Below are positions 1 to 5,090 of a stretch of DNA of 5,090 bases, one piece after another. Numbering within the stretch: the stretch's first letter is position 1; every line of letters begins with the position of its first letter. Source of the DNA: Marinosulfonomonas sp. (GTDB taxonomy: Bacteria > Pseudomonadota > Alphaproteobacteria > Rhodobacterales > Rhodobacteraceae). The notes beneath the pieces were generated by a model. It ran no database searches, was not told where the DNA came from, and saw nothing but the letters and a program-made list of their open reading frames with translations. The position numbers and the translations under genes were made by a program. The DNA is taken from contig WGBJ01000089.1 in assembly GCA_015494385.1 (NCBI GenBank), positions 1 to 5,090 of the forward strand, written 5' to 3'.

Positions 1-57
1 CGGTTGGGGCGGGGGTATTGAGGGGGTATTTCCCGATACCAATTGCTACCAGCAAAG

Positions 58-87
58 TGTAATAAATCCTTATGCAAGGCTATTACA
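58..87. repeat. Dyad symmetry TGTAATA / TATTACA
   Basis: The outer arms TGTAATA (58-64) and TATTACA (81-87) are perfectly complementary over 7 bases. Inside them CCTT (68-71) pairs with AAGG (76-79) around a four-base loop. No T-run follows on either strand, so it does not look like an intrinsic terminator. It could be an operator-like dyad or a processed RNA structure. The function is unknown. Confidence 0.4.
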
Positions 88-112
88 AAACACGACCTGT
101 CTATCTGCCCCG

Positions 113-130
113 GTCATTTGTAAAAATGAC
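113..130. repeat. Palindrome GTCATTT-GTAA-AAATGAC
   Basis: Perfect 7-base inverted repeat with a four-base centre (GTCATTT at 113-119, AAATGAC at 124-130). Its size and symmetry fit a dimeric repressor operator, but I cannot assign a regulator. It directly abuts the GC-rich hairpin that starts at 131. Confidence 0.4.
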
Positions 131-167
131 AGCGCCCGACCTCCCCATGGAGGGCGCTACGCAGCGC
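131..167. repeat. Two mutually exclusive GC-rich hairpins
   Basis: AGCGC at 131-135 and AGCGC at 163-167 are both complementary to the single GCGCT at 154-158. The first pairing is extended by CCTCC (140-144) with GGAGG (149-153). The second encloses a four-base loop, 159-162. Only one can form at a time, a layout seen in attenuators, but no leader peptide or T-run supports attenuation here. On the - strand the first hairpin is followed by GTCATTTTTAC, so a leftward terminator is another weak possibility. Confidence 0.3.
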
Positions 168-201
168 GGCAACGGGTTGAAAGGTGAAAGAAATGCACAG
201 A

Positions 202-234
202 TGTTGCGACAGGCGAAACCTGTTGCGACAGGCG
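202..234. repeat. 14-base direct repeat that also folds as an inverted repeat
   Basis: TGTTGCGACAGGCG occurs at 202-215 and again at 221-234, a 19-base period. The core TGT-TGCG-ACA is itself a small dyad, so the two copies also pair with each other. Positions 202-213 pair with 219-230 over 12 base pairs (two of them G-U) around the loop CGAAA. The repeat ends 57 bases before the mtfA-like start codon. Tandem operator sites for a dimeric regulator, or an RNA hairpin in the leader, would both fit. I do not recognise the motif. Confidence 0.5.
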
Positions 235-291
235 CCCCCCAGGTCGGTCGCTGCCATTTTTACGCGTAGGCGTGTATCATAGGGATTTCTT

Positions 292-1101
292 ATGCCGATC
301 TTTGTCTATCTTATCCTTCTTGTCATCGCCGCGCTCGGGGTGCGGTATTGGTCCAAACGGCAGGCGCGCAAAAAACTGCTGGCCGCACCGCTGACCGACC
401 ATCAACGTGCCATTGTTCAAGAGGAAGTGCCGCTGATCCGGCGGCTTCCGGCGGAATTTCACGGGCCGCTGGAGGGCAAGATCAACCTGTTCCTTGATCA
501 GGTGCAGTTCGTCGGACGGGGCGGGCTGGAGGTGAGCGAGGAGATGGAGTTGTCCATCGCCGCGCAGGCCTGTCTTTTGGTGGTGAATATCGACCAGTGG
601 TACAAAAACCTGCGCACGATCCTGATCTATCCGGGCGCCTTCAAGTCGCATCAAAAACAGCGCAGTGGCTATGTGGTGACCGAACGCGAAACGGTGCGCA
701 CGGGGGAAAGCTGGCTGCGGGGGCCGGTGGTGCTGTCATGGGCCGATAGCGAGCAGGGGGCGTTGAACGACAGGGACGGCCATAACGTGGTGCTGCATGA
801 ATTCGCGCACCAGATCGACAACCTGTCCGGCCATACCGACGGCGCGCCGCTGATGAACAAAGGGCAGAGCTTTGCCGAATGGGCGCGGGTGTTTATTGAT
901 GCGTACGAGCGGCATGTGCGGGCGGTCGAGCGGGGGCATCACACGGTGATTGATCCCTATGGGGCCGAGGGGCACCAGGAGTTTTTCGCGGTGTCGGTCG
1001 AGGTGTTTTTCGAGAAGCCACAGGCGCTGAAACAGGCAGAGCCGGAGGTTTACGCGCAGTTGGTCGAGTTGTTTCGGCTGGACCCTGCGGGGTGGGGGTA
1101 G
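292..1101 (+). CDS. mtfA: MtfA-family (peptidase M90) zinc metallopeptidase, membrane-anchored
   Basis: A 269-residue protein of the MtfA/M90 family. The family is known from E. coli MtfA, a zinc aminopeptidase that also binds the glucose-PTS repressor Mlc. The zinc motif HEFAH is at residues 169-173 in VVLHEFAHQID. The conserved downstream block DPYGAEGHQEFFAV (221-234) supplies the probable third ligand, Glu230 by family analogy. Residues 3-18 are a strongly hydrophobic helix followed by a basic stretch (SKRQARKK), so the protein is probably tethered to the inner membrane with the catalytic domain in the cytoplasm. E. coli MtfA lacks such an anchor as far as I recall. The ATG at 292 is preceded by AGGGA at 281-285, six bases away. 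The family assignment is firm; the substrate and any Mlc-like partner are not known here. The gene stands alone and converges with the next gene. Confidence 0.9.
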   Translation: MPIFVYLILLVIAALGVRYWSKRQARKKLLAAPLTDHQRAIVQEEVPLIRRLPAEFHGPLEGKINLFLDQVQFVGRGGLEVSEEMELSIAAQACLLVVNIDQWYKNLRTILIYPGAFKSHQKQRSGYVVTERETVRTGESWLRGPVVLSWADSEQGALNDRDGHNVVLHEFAHQIDNLSGHTDGAPLMNKGQSFAEWARVFIDAYERHVRAVERGHHTVIDPYGAEGHQEFFAVSVEVFFEKPQALKQAEPEVYAQLVELFRLDPAGWG

Positions 1102-1108
1102 GGGGAGG
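1089..1108 (+). other. G-run cluster across the mtfA stop codon
   Basis: Runs of four, five and five G followed by GG, with one- or two-base spacers, lie on the + strand over the last codons and the TAG stop (1099-1101). This is compatible with a two-layer, not a strong, G-quadruplex. It may simply reflect the Gly-Trp-Gly C-terminus. Confidence 0.25.
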
Positions 1109-1172
1109 TGCGTGATTTGAAGTGCCAAAAGAAATGTGCGAAAGGCGGCTATGCGGACTAAGCCGACCTTGC

Positions 1173-1199
1173 CGTTCGCGTGATCAACGAACGCTTTTC
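1173..1199 (+). terminator. Possible weak intrinsic terminator after mtfA
   Basis: CGTTCG (1173-1178) and CGAACG (1188-1193) form a six-base stem around a nine-base loop, followed by CTTTTC. The position, about 70 bases past the mtfA stop and between convergent genes, is suitable. The stem is short and the T-run is only four bases. On the - strand no T-run follows the stem. Confidence 0.3.
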
Positions 1200-1238
1200 A
1201 AGTGCTATACTGGCAGCGAAACGCCACCGTCAAATATG

Positions 1239-2204
1239 TTAAGGATCAACGATCAACATGCATATTTCATCTTGATCGCCCGTTTCTGAACGAAACAATA
1301 AATCGTATTTACCGGCGACCCCCGCTATGACATCAACCGTACGACGCTCCCCATCAATTTCGAGATCTAGATGTCTCGATTTTACACCTTTGCCTATGTA
1401 TCGGAACTCAACTGCTGGATCTAAAGGAAATTGAAGCGTCACTGCTTGGCCCACACGCCCCCGCGCTGGGGCGCCATTTTCCAATATGCAAGTGGGGGCG
1501 TCCGGTGCCGCCAGCGGGTCGTCAGCGGCGACGACTTGCAGCGGACAAGACCCCATCAATGCGTAACGTCGTTCTTCTTTAGGAGTACGCCCCTGATCTC
1601 CTAAAAAATCACGATCTTCAAAAATAAGAAATTGCGCTACCCCAACAGAAGATTTAGTGATCACGAATACATCCTTCCCCTGAAGGACTGAACCATCCGC
1701 GACCCAAGGTAGCAATACAGACAAACTACCAATTCTCCGATTTGAATCGAATACGTTTATCTGATCTGGCCCCATTGGTTGTGGGCGCCTTAGCTCTGGG
1801 CAAACACCTAGCGTTAGACCCTCAACTCCAACTCGATCGAAATCGTAAACTTCAGGAAATACTAAACAAGAATAAATCTCTGCACTATTTTCATCAAAAA
1901 ATCGTAACTCCGTCGGACCGTCTTGGGCTTCGTCATATGGATAGATCATAATGCTTGTGCCGAAAGAATATAACGGGTCAACGAAGATGTTATCGTCGGA
2001 AGCTACGACTGTGTGAACGCCGGCCGGCGCTGACACAAAACTAAAGTAACCTTTAAAGAGTTCTCCATTCGGTCCAATGTTTGTTACACATGGAAACGGT
2101 TCCCGTCTGCCGCCCTCATCTGATTGAGCGGCTGCGCCTTCTGGGAAAACCAGTGCAGTTAGGACACTAAATGTCTTCAGAATTTCAAAAATCTTATGGA
2201 TCAT
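1239..2204 (-). CDS. Unrecognised secreted protein with three cysteine-bounded domains
   Basis: I do not recognise this protein. I place the start at the ATG at 2204-2202, giving 321 residues; the frame stays open to an ATG at 2333. From 2204 the protein opens with a clear signal peptide: Lys4 and Lys10, the hydrophobic stretch TFSVLTALVF, then GAAA before Gln27. GGAA sits six bases upstream of that ATG. The upstream extension is AT-rich and not signal-like. The mature part has six cysteines, at 39, 113, 135, 220, 239 and 315. They form three pairs 74, 85 and 76 residues apart, each bounding a beta-rich segment. Each segment ends in a similar hydrophobic pattern around its second Cys (SCLVF, SCPLQVV, ICMLIV), preceded by LRFFDE, FLIFED or LLFRSE. 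Three tandem disulfide-closed periplasmic domains are inferred. Sampled GC is about 38-42 percent, against 62-78 percent in its neighbours, which suggests acquisition by transfer. Stop TAA at 1241-1239. Confidence 0.75.
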   Translation of the reverse strand: MIHKIFEILKTFSVLTALVFPEGAAAQSDEGGRREPFPCVTNIGPNGELFKGYFSFVSAPAGVHTVVASDDNIFVDPLYSFGTSIMIYPYDEAQDGPTELRFFDENSAEIYSCLVFPEVYDFDRVGVEGLTLGVCPELRRPQPMGPDQINVFDSNRRIGSLSVLLPWVADGSVLQGKDVFVITKSSVGVAQFLIFEDRDFLGDQGRTPKEERRYALMGSCPLQVVAADDPLAAPDAPTCILENGAPARGRVGQAVTLQFPLDPAVEFRYIGKGVKSRHLDLEIDGERRTVDVIAGVAGKYDLLFRSETGDQDEICMLIVDP

Positions 2205-2275
2205 ATATGTTTCCAACCATAAACAATTATTAGCATGAGAAAAGATAACACTTCTTTGAGCGATTTTATGGAGGC

Positions 2276-2303
2276 AAAATATATATTTGCCGCTTAGTTT
2301 CAA
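2276..2303 (-). promoter_or_regulatory. Candidate sigma-70 promoter for the secreted protein gene
   Basis: On the - strand TTGAAA (2303-2298) and TATTTT (2281-2276) are separated by 16 bases. Transcription would start near 2269, about 65 bases before the ATG at 2204. If real, it excludes the upstream ATG at 2333 as the start. The match is fair in an AT-rich stretch, where such motifs arise easily. Confidence 0.3.
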
Positions 2304-2387
2304 TGGCGCATCCGAAGGTGGATAAAACTGCACTGCGGTTACAGGTCACGCAAAGACAATTGCGCACAACGCAGCATTGGTAGATTT

Positions 2388-2408
2388 GGGCTCAAAGCAG
2401 CCCTTTGA
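2388..2408. repeat. Overlapping alternative dyads downstream of the exporter gene
   Basis: GGGCT (2388-2392) pairs with AGCCC (2399-2403), and alternatively TCAAAG (2392-2397) pairs with CTTTGA (2403-2408). Read leftward, no T-run follows. It could mark the 3' end of the exporter transcript or be an operator; the evidence is weak. Confidence 0.25.
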
Positions 2409-2472
2409 CTATAAATTAATTGAAGGTCTTCACATCATACAACAGACTCGCCGACCGGCAAAACCCATCCCC

Positions 2473-4359
2473 CTACCGCCCGAACAAACGCCGCGCAAAC
2501 CTTGAAAACAGCCCGTTCTTCTCGCCGCCATTTATCGCCAGACTGCCTCCGTTGCCCGCCGGTCCCTCGGGTGGGTCAAGCGGGTTGGCGCCGCCGATGG
2601 GGGCGTTTTCCTTGAATTGCAGGCGGTGCAGCTCGGCGTAAATACCGCCGCCTTCCAGCAGTTCTTCGTGGGTGCCCTGATCGACCACGCGGCCCTTTTC
2701 CATCACGATGATTTTGTCGGCGGACTGGATGGTGGACAGGCGGTGGGCGATGACCAGTGTGGTGCGCCCTTTGGACAAGCGTTCCAGCGCCTTTTGCACC
2801 ACCGCTTCGGAATGGGCGTCAAGCGCCGAGGTGGCCTCGTCCAGCAGCAGGATCGGGGTGTCGCGCAGGATGGCGCGGGCAATGGCGACGCGCTGGCGCT
2901 GGCCGCCCGACAGGTTGGAGCCGCGCGGACCGGCGGGGGTGTCCAGACCTTGGGGCAGTTTATCCAGGAAGTCGGTGACATGGGCGGAATCGAGTGCGTC
3001 TTGCAGTTGTTCATCCGTCACATCGGTGCGGCCCAGCAGGATGTTTTCGCGGATGGTTTCGTCAAACAGCAGGGCGTCCTGCGTGACCACGGAAAACATG
3101 CCGCGCAGATCGGACAGGGCCAGTTCGTTGATCGGGGTGCCGCCGACGGTGGTTTTGCCCGATTGCGGTTCGACCAGACGGGTCAACACGTTGAAGATGG
3201 TGCTTTTACCAGCCCCCGAGGCCCCCACAAGGGCGGTGGTTTTGCCGGCCTCGGCCGTCAGGGTGGTGCCGTTCAGAACCGGCGTGTCGTCATAGGCAAA
3301 GGTGACGTCCTGCATCACCAGTTCGGTATCCTCGACCGGTTTGGCGGGGGTGGCGGGGGAGGTGATGGTCGGCTCGGTATCGAACAGCCGGTACAGCCGT
3401 TCCAGACTGGCGGCGGCGACCTGCCAGATGCCGGAAATGCTGCCCAACCGGCGCATCGGCTGGAAGGCCAGCGCCATGGCGGAAAAGAAGCTCATGAACT
3501 GGCCGATGGTTTTTTCGCCTTCGATGATGTCCTGGCCGCCGACAATCATCACGCCGAAAAAGCCAAGGCCGGTGATGATGTCGATCAGGGACGGGATCAT
3601 GGCGCGGCTGGCGGCGGTTTTGACTTCGGCGGAAACGATCATGTCGATGATCGAGGAGAAACGATTGGCCTGATATTCCTCGAGCAGGTTCAGTTTGATC
3701 GGGTTGATGCCGTGGAACACCTCGTCCAGGCGGGTGGAGCGCAGGGAGGCCTGCTGGCGCATGTGGCTGGTTTTGCGGCGGATGTATTTTTGCAGCATAT
3801 AGACCGGCACCACAAGCAAGGGGGCGCCGACCACCGCGACCAGCGTCCAGACCCAGTCGATCGACAGGGCCAGTCCCAGCAGCGAGACCAGCGAGATCGT
3901 ATCGCGCCCGGCTCCCGATATGATCACGCCCCAGACCTGTTGCACGGCCATTGTATCGCCCTGCACCCGTTCCATCAGCGCGCCGGGCGGGTTTTTCTGG
4001 AAGAACACCGAATCCAGCCGCATCAGGTGGCGCAGCAAATCGACTTGCATCGCGGTCGAGGTTTTCTGCGCGATGCGGGTCATGATGGTTTTCTGCGCCA
4101 ACTGGGTGATGGCGCGCACCAGAAACAGCCCGAAGATGATGCCGCCGACCCACCAGACGGCCTGTTTGTTGCCCGCGGCGAACACATTGTCGAACATCGG
4201 TTGCAGCATATAGGACAGGATGGCCAGCGTGCTGCCCTCGATCACCATCAGCACCATGGCTACCGCCATCCACCATTTGTGGTGTTTCAGATAGCCGTTC
4301 CAAAGGCGCCGCATCAGGGTGCGCGAAGAATAGGGATCGGTTTTCGGGGAATTTGTCAC
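2473..4359 (-). CDS. MsbA-like half-size ABC exporter (permease and ATPase fused)
   Basis: A 628-residue type IV ABC exporter subunit working as a homodimer in the inner membrane. The transmembrane domain covers about residues 30-310 with six hydrophobic helices (roughly 30-52, 70-88, 142-165, 166-188, 254-275, 284-306). The ATPase domain covers about 345-580. It carries the A-loop Tyr356, Walker A GASGAGKST (379-387), Q-loop Gln427, signature LSGGQ (483-487), Walker B ILLLDE (503-508), D-loop SALD (511-514) and H-loop His539, so all catalytic residues are present. Overall it resembles MsbA, the lipid A-core flippase, but lipid or drug exporters of the same fold cannot be excluded. An extra tail of about 45 residues (583-628) is Gly/Pro-rich and ends basic and amphipathic (FSRFARRLFGR). 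The start is GTG, preceded by AAGG five bases upstream (4365-4368); Met16 is an alternative start. The gene lies 80 bases downstream of the lipoprotein gene, in the same direction. Confidence 0.93.
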   Translation of the reverse strand: MTNSPKTDPYSSRTLMRRLWNGYLKHHKWWMAVAMVLMVIEGSTLAILSYMLQPMFDNVFAAGNKQAVWWVGGIIFGLFLVRAITQLAQKTIMTRIAQKTSTAMQVDLLRHLMRLDSVFFQKNPPGALMERVQGDTMAVQQVWGVIISGAGRDTISLVSLLGLALSIDWVWTLVAVVGAPLLVVPVYMLQKYIRRKTSHMRQQASLRSTRLDEVFHGINPIKLNLLEEYQANRFSSIIDMIVSAEVKTAASRAMIPSLIDIITGLGFFGVMIVGGQDIIEGEKTIGQFMSFFSAMALAFQPMRRLGSISGIWQVAAASLERLYRLFDTEPTITSPATPAKPVEDTELVMQDVTFAYDDTPVLNGTTLTAEAGKTTALVGASGAGKSTIFNVLTRLVEPQSGKTTVGGTPINELALSDLRGMFSVVTQDALLFDETIRENILLGRTDVTDEQLQDALDSAHVTDFLDKLPQGLDTPAGPRGSNLSGGQRQRVAIARAILRDTPILLLDEATSALDAHSEAVVQKALERLSKGRTTLVIAHRLSTIQSADKIIVMEKGRVVDQGTHEELLEGGGIYAELHRLQFKENAPIGGANPLDPPEGPAGNGGSLAINGGEKNGLFSRFARRLFGR

Positions 4360-4439
4360 GGTTGCCTTGTCCTGTAGGGCAGTTGTTCACTGTGCTTAAC
4401 TTGCGCGGGGCGCCGGTGCAAGCGTTGGGCGCGCCTTGG

Positions 4440-4856
4440 TCATGTGTTGTCGGGGCGTGGATAGGCGATCAGGCCCAGTTGCCGCGCGGTGTCCAGCGCC
4501 AGTGTATCACTGTCCAGCCCGTGTGCGGCCTGATACATCCGGATGGCCTTGCGGGTGCCTGTGCCCAAGCTGCCGTCAATTTCCCCGTCATAGAGGCCAC
4601 GGGCCTTGAGCGCCCGTTGCAGCATGGCAATGAATTCCATGTCCAGCGCATCGGGGCAGGGGGTTTCAAACCAGATATCGCGATCCGCCTGCGGGGCGGT
4701 CTGGTTGGCCCAGCAGGTGTCAGGGGCCGGGTCTGCGGGCTGGGTTCTGTGCAGGGTAATCGTTTCGGTCGGGCCAGTGTTGCCCACCCCCGTTCCGGTC
4801 TGGCAGGCCGTCAGAAACAAGGTGCCGGTCGCAATAAGCGCAGTGATACGGATCAT
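4440..4856 (-). CDS. Peptidoglycan-binding-domain lipoprotein
   Basis: A 138-residue lipoprotein. The signal peptide MIRITALIATGTLFLTAC ends in the lipobox LTAC, so Cys18 is the lipidated residue. Gln at +2 favours sorting to the outer membrane by the rule known from E. coli. A disordered linker follows, then two further cysteines (48 and 67) that may pair in the periplasm. Residues about 74-130 match the PG_binding_1 fold (LQRALKARGLYDGEIDGSLG, then TRKAIRMYQ and the GLDSDTL turn), usually a module that holds proteins to the cell wall. No catalytic domain is attached, so it is probably structural or a cell-wall tether. The ATG at 4856 has AGGAAA five bases upstream. The stop TGA lies 80 bases before the exporter start, so the two may share a transcript. 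Confidence 0.88.
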   Translation of the reverse strand: MIRITALIATGTLFLTACQTGTGVGNTGPTETITLHRTQPADPAPDTCWANQTAPQADRDIWFETPCPDALDMEFIAMLQRALKARGLYDGEIDGSLGTGTRKAIRMYQAAHGLDSDTLALDTARQLGLIAYPRPDNT

Positions 4857-4892
4857 GCCTGTTTCCTATTCCCGTTGTGGCAACTGGTCGCG

Positions 4893-4921
4893 ATACTAGC
4901 CGCTTGGTCCGAGGGTCAGGA
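4893..4921 (-). promoter_or_regulatory. Candidate promoter of the lipoprotein gene, overlapping the hairpin element edge
   Basis: On the - strand TAGTAT (4898-4893) is a fair -10. The best -35 lies inside the end of the inverted-repeat element: TCCTGA at 4921-4916 with 17 bases spacing, or CTGACC at 4919-4914 with 15. Transcription would start about 30 bases before the lipoprotein ATG. The matches are modest. Confidence 0.3.
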
Positions 4922-5071
4922 CCTATTAATCCTGCACCACTGGCGCTGTTTTCCCGAAATATCGGCGGCACAGGCCGCTTGTGAACAGAACCACTGTTGA
5001 CGGCGCGTCCCGAACCGCTGATATTTCGGGGAAACGGCGCCAGTGGTGCAGGATTAATGGGTCCTGACCCT
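4912..5071. repeat. 160-base inverted-repeat element with 57-base arms (MITE-like or structured RNA)
   Basis: Positions 4912-4968 are complementary to 5015-5071 over 57 bases, with 53 Watson-Crick pairs and only four mismatches, all transitions. The ends read AGGGTCAGGACC. The 46-base loop (4969-5014) has no room for a gene. No clear target-site duplication is seen in the flanks (left ends TCCG, right begins AATC). The simplest reading is a miniature inverted-repeat transposable element or another dispersed palindromic repeat. It sits between the lipoprotein gene and whatever lies to the right, and it would form a very stable hairpin in either transcript. I do not recognise a named family. 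Confidence 0.85.
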
Positions 5072-5090
5072 AATCGTCGCCCTGTGCCTC
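5070..5090 (-). CDS. Possible C-terminal end of a further leftward gene
   Basis: Read leftward from the window edge, one frame gives E-A-Q-G-D-D followed by TAG (5072-5070). An acidic C-terminus of this kind is common, and the direction matches the other leftward genes. Six codons are too few to establish a reading frame, so this is a suggestion only. The stop codon would straddle the outer boundary of the inverted-repeat element. Confidence 0.2.
   Translation of the reverse strand, partial: EAQGDD

Larger units (their letters stand above)
1..291. other. Non-coding leader region upstream of the mtfA-like gene
   Basis: No convincing gene is visible here. The first bases read R-L-G-R-G-Y-stop in frame 1 (stop at 19-21). 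Frame 2 is open from the window edge to the TGA at 182-184, with an unconvincing composition. Either could be the tail of a gene lying to the left, but neither can be supported. The stretch starts G-rich, with GGGGGTATT at 11-19 and again at 22-30. It then carries successive dyads at 58-87, 113-130, 131-158/154-167 and 202-230, listed separately. I see no clear sigma-70 promoter for the downstream gene; TATCAT at 275-280 is -10-like but lies too close to the start codon. Confidence 0.5.
2205..2472. other. AT-rich intergenic gap between the secreted protein and the ABC exporter
   Basis: 268 bases without a gene once the secreted protein starts at 2204. It holds the candidate promoter above, overlapping small dyads at 2388-2408 (GGGCT/AGCCC and TCAAAG/CTTTGA), and the near-perfect palindrome TGAAGGTCTTCA at 2421-2432. 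No hairpin followed by a T-run is seen downstream of the exporter stop codon, so no intrinsic terminator is evident for the exporter. Confidence 0.5.

Noticed and set aside
72..269. 65-codon + strand frame in the mtfA leader
   Set aside because: There is no good ribosome binding site and no recognisable motif, and the frame runs through several dyads. It looks like chance.
736..1128. Leftward open frames opposite mtfA (also 277-654 and 669-860)
   Set aside because: They are shadows of the MtfA reading frame, which has the HEFAH motif and a good ribosome binding site.
1182..1257. Three copies of GATCAAC (1182-1188, 1244-1250, 1251-1257)
   Set aside because: They are short, and two of the copies encode the end of the secreted protein (Leu-Ile-Val-Asp). 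Too weak to call a repeat array.
2617..4377. 586-codon open frame on the + strand opposite the exporter gene
   Set aside because: It is antisense to a well-supported ABC exporter. Its translation is rich in His, Gln, Gly and Asp with no domain, as expected from the reverse complement of a GC-rich gene.
3290..4390. 366-codon leftward frame overlapping the exporter N-terminal half
   Set aside because: It is another frame of the same DNA, with Arg/His/Pro-rich composition and no recognisable motif, while the exporter frame has every expected motif.
4360..4439. Search for a promoter or terminator between the lipoprotein and exporter genes
   Set aside because: The 80-base gap is GC-rich without a stem followed by a T-run or a convincing -35/-10 pair, so co-transcription is the simpler reading.
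4353..5000. 215-codon + strand frame across the lipoprotein gene and the left arm of the inverted repeat
   Set aside because: It is antisense to the lipoprotein, which has a clear lipobox and peptidoglycan-binding domain, and it runs on into the repeat without any domain.

Overview
The window looks like chromosomal DNA of an alphaproteobacterium, most likely a member of the Rhodobacterales. This is an inference from the GC-rich coding style, the form of the small peptidoglycan-binding lipoprotein, the membrane-anchored MtfA-type protease and the MsbA-like ABC exporter. No rRNA, tRNA, CRISPR array or transposase gene is visible.

Layout from left to right. Positions 1-291 hold no convincing gene but contain a dense run of dyad symmetries and a 14-base direct repeat. 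A Zn-metallopeptidase of the MtfA (M90) family follows on the + strand (292-1101). The remaining genes are on the - strand: an unrecognised secreted protein (1239-2204, start reassigned), an MsbA-like half-size ABC exporter (2473-4359, GTG start), and a peptidoglycan-binding lipoprotein (4440-4856). The right edge (4912-5071) is a 160-base, almost fully self-complementary element with 57-base arms. A few codons of another - strand gene may lie beyond it.

The theme is the cell envelope: an inner-membrane lipid/drug-type exporter, an outer-membrane-type lipoprotein with a peptidoglycan-binding fold, a periplasmic six-cysteine protein and a membrane-tethered protease. The lipoprotein and exporter are 80 bases apart in the same direction and may be co-transcribed. 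The secreted protein is separated from the exporter by a 268-base AT-rich gap, is much lower in GC, and is probably a separately acquired, separately transcribed gene.

The two things most worth a second look are (1) the unrecognised secreted protein, whose six cysteines fall into three evenly spaced pairs marking three tandem domains of about 75-85 residues, and (2) the 160-base hairpin element. In the element, all four arm mismatches are G-U compatible on the + strand, and the loop can fold into three abutting small hairpins.
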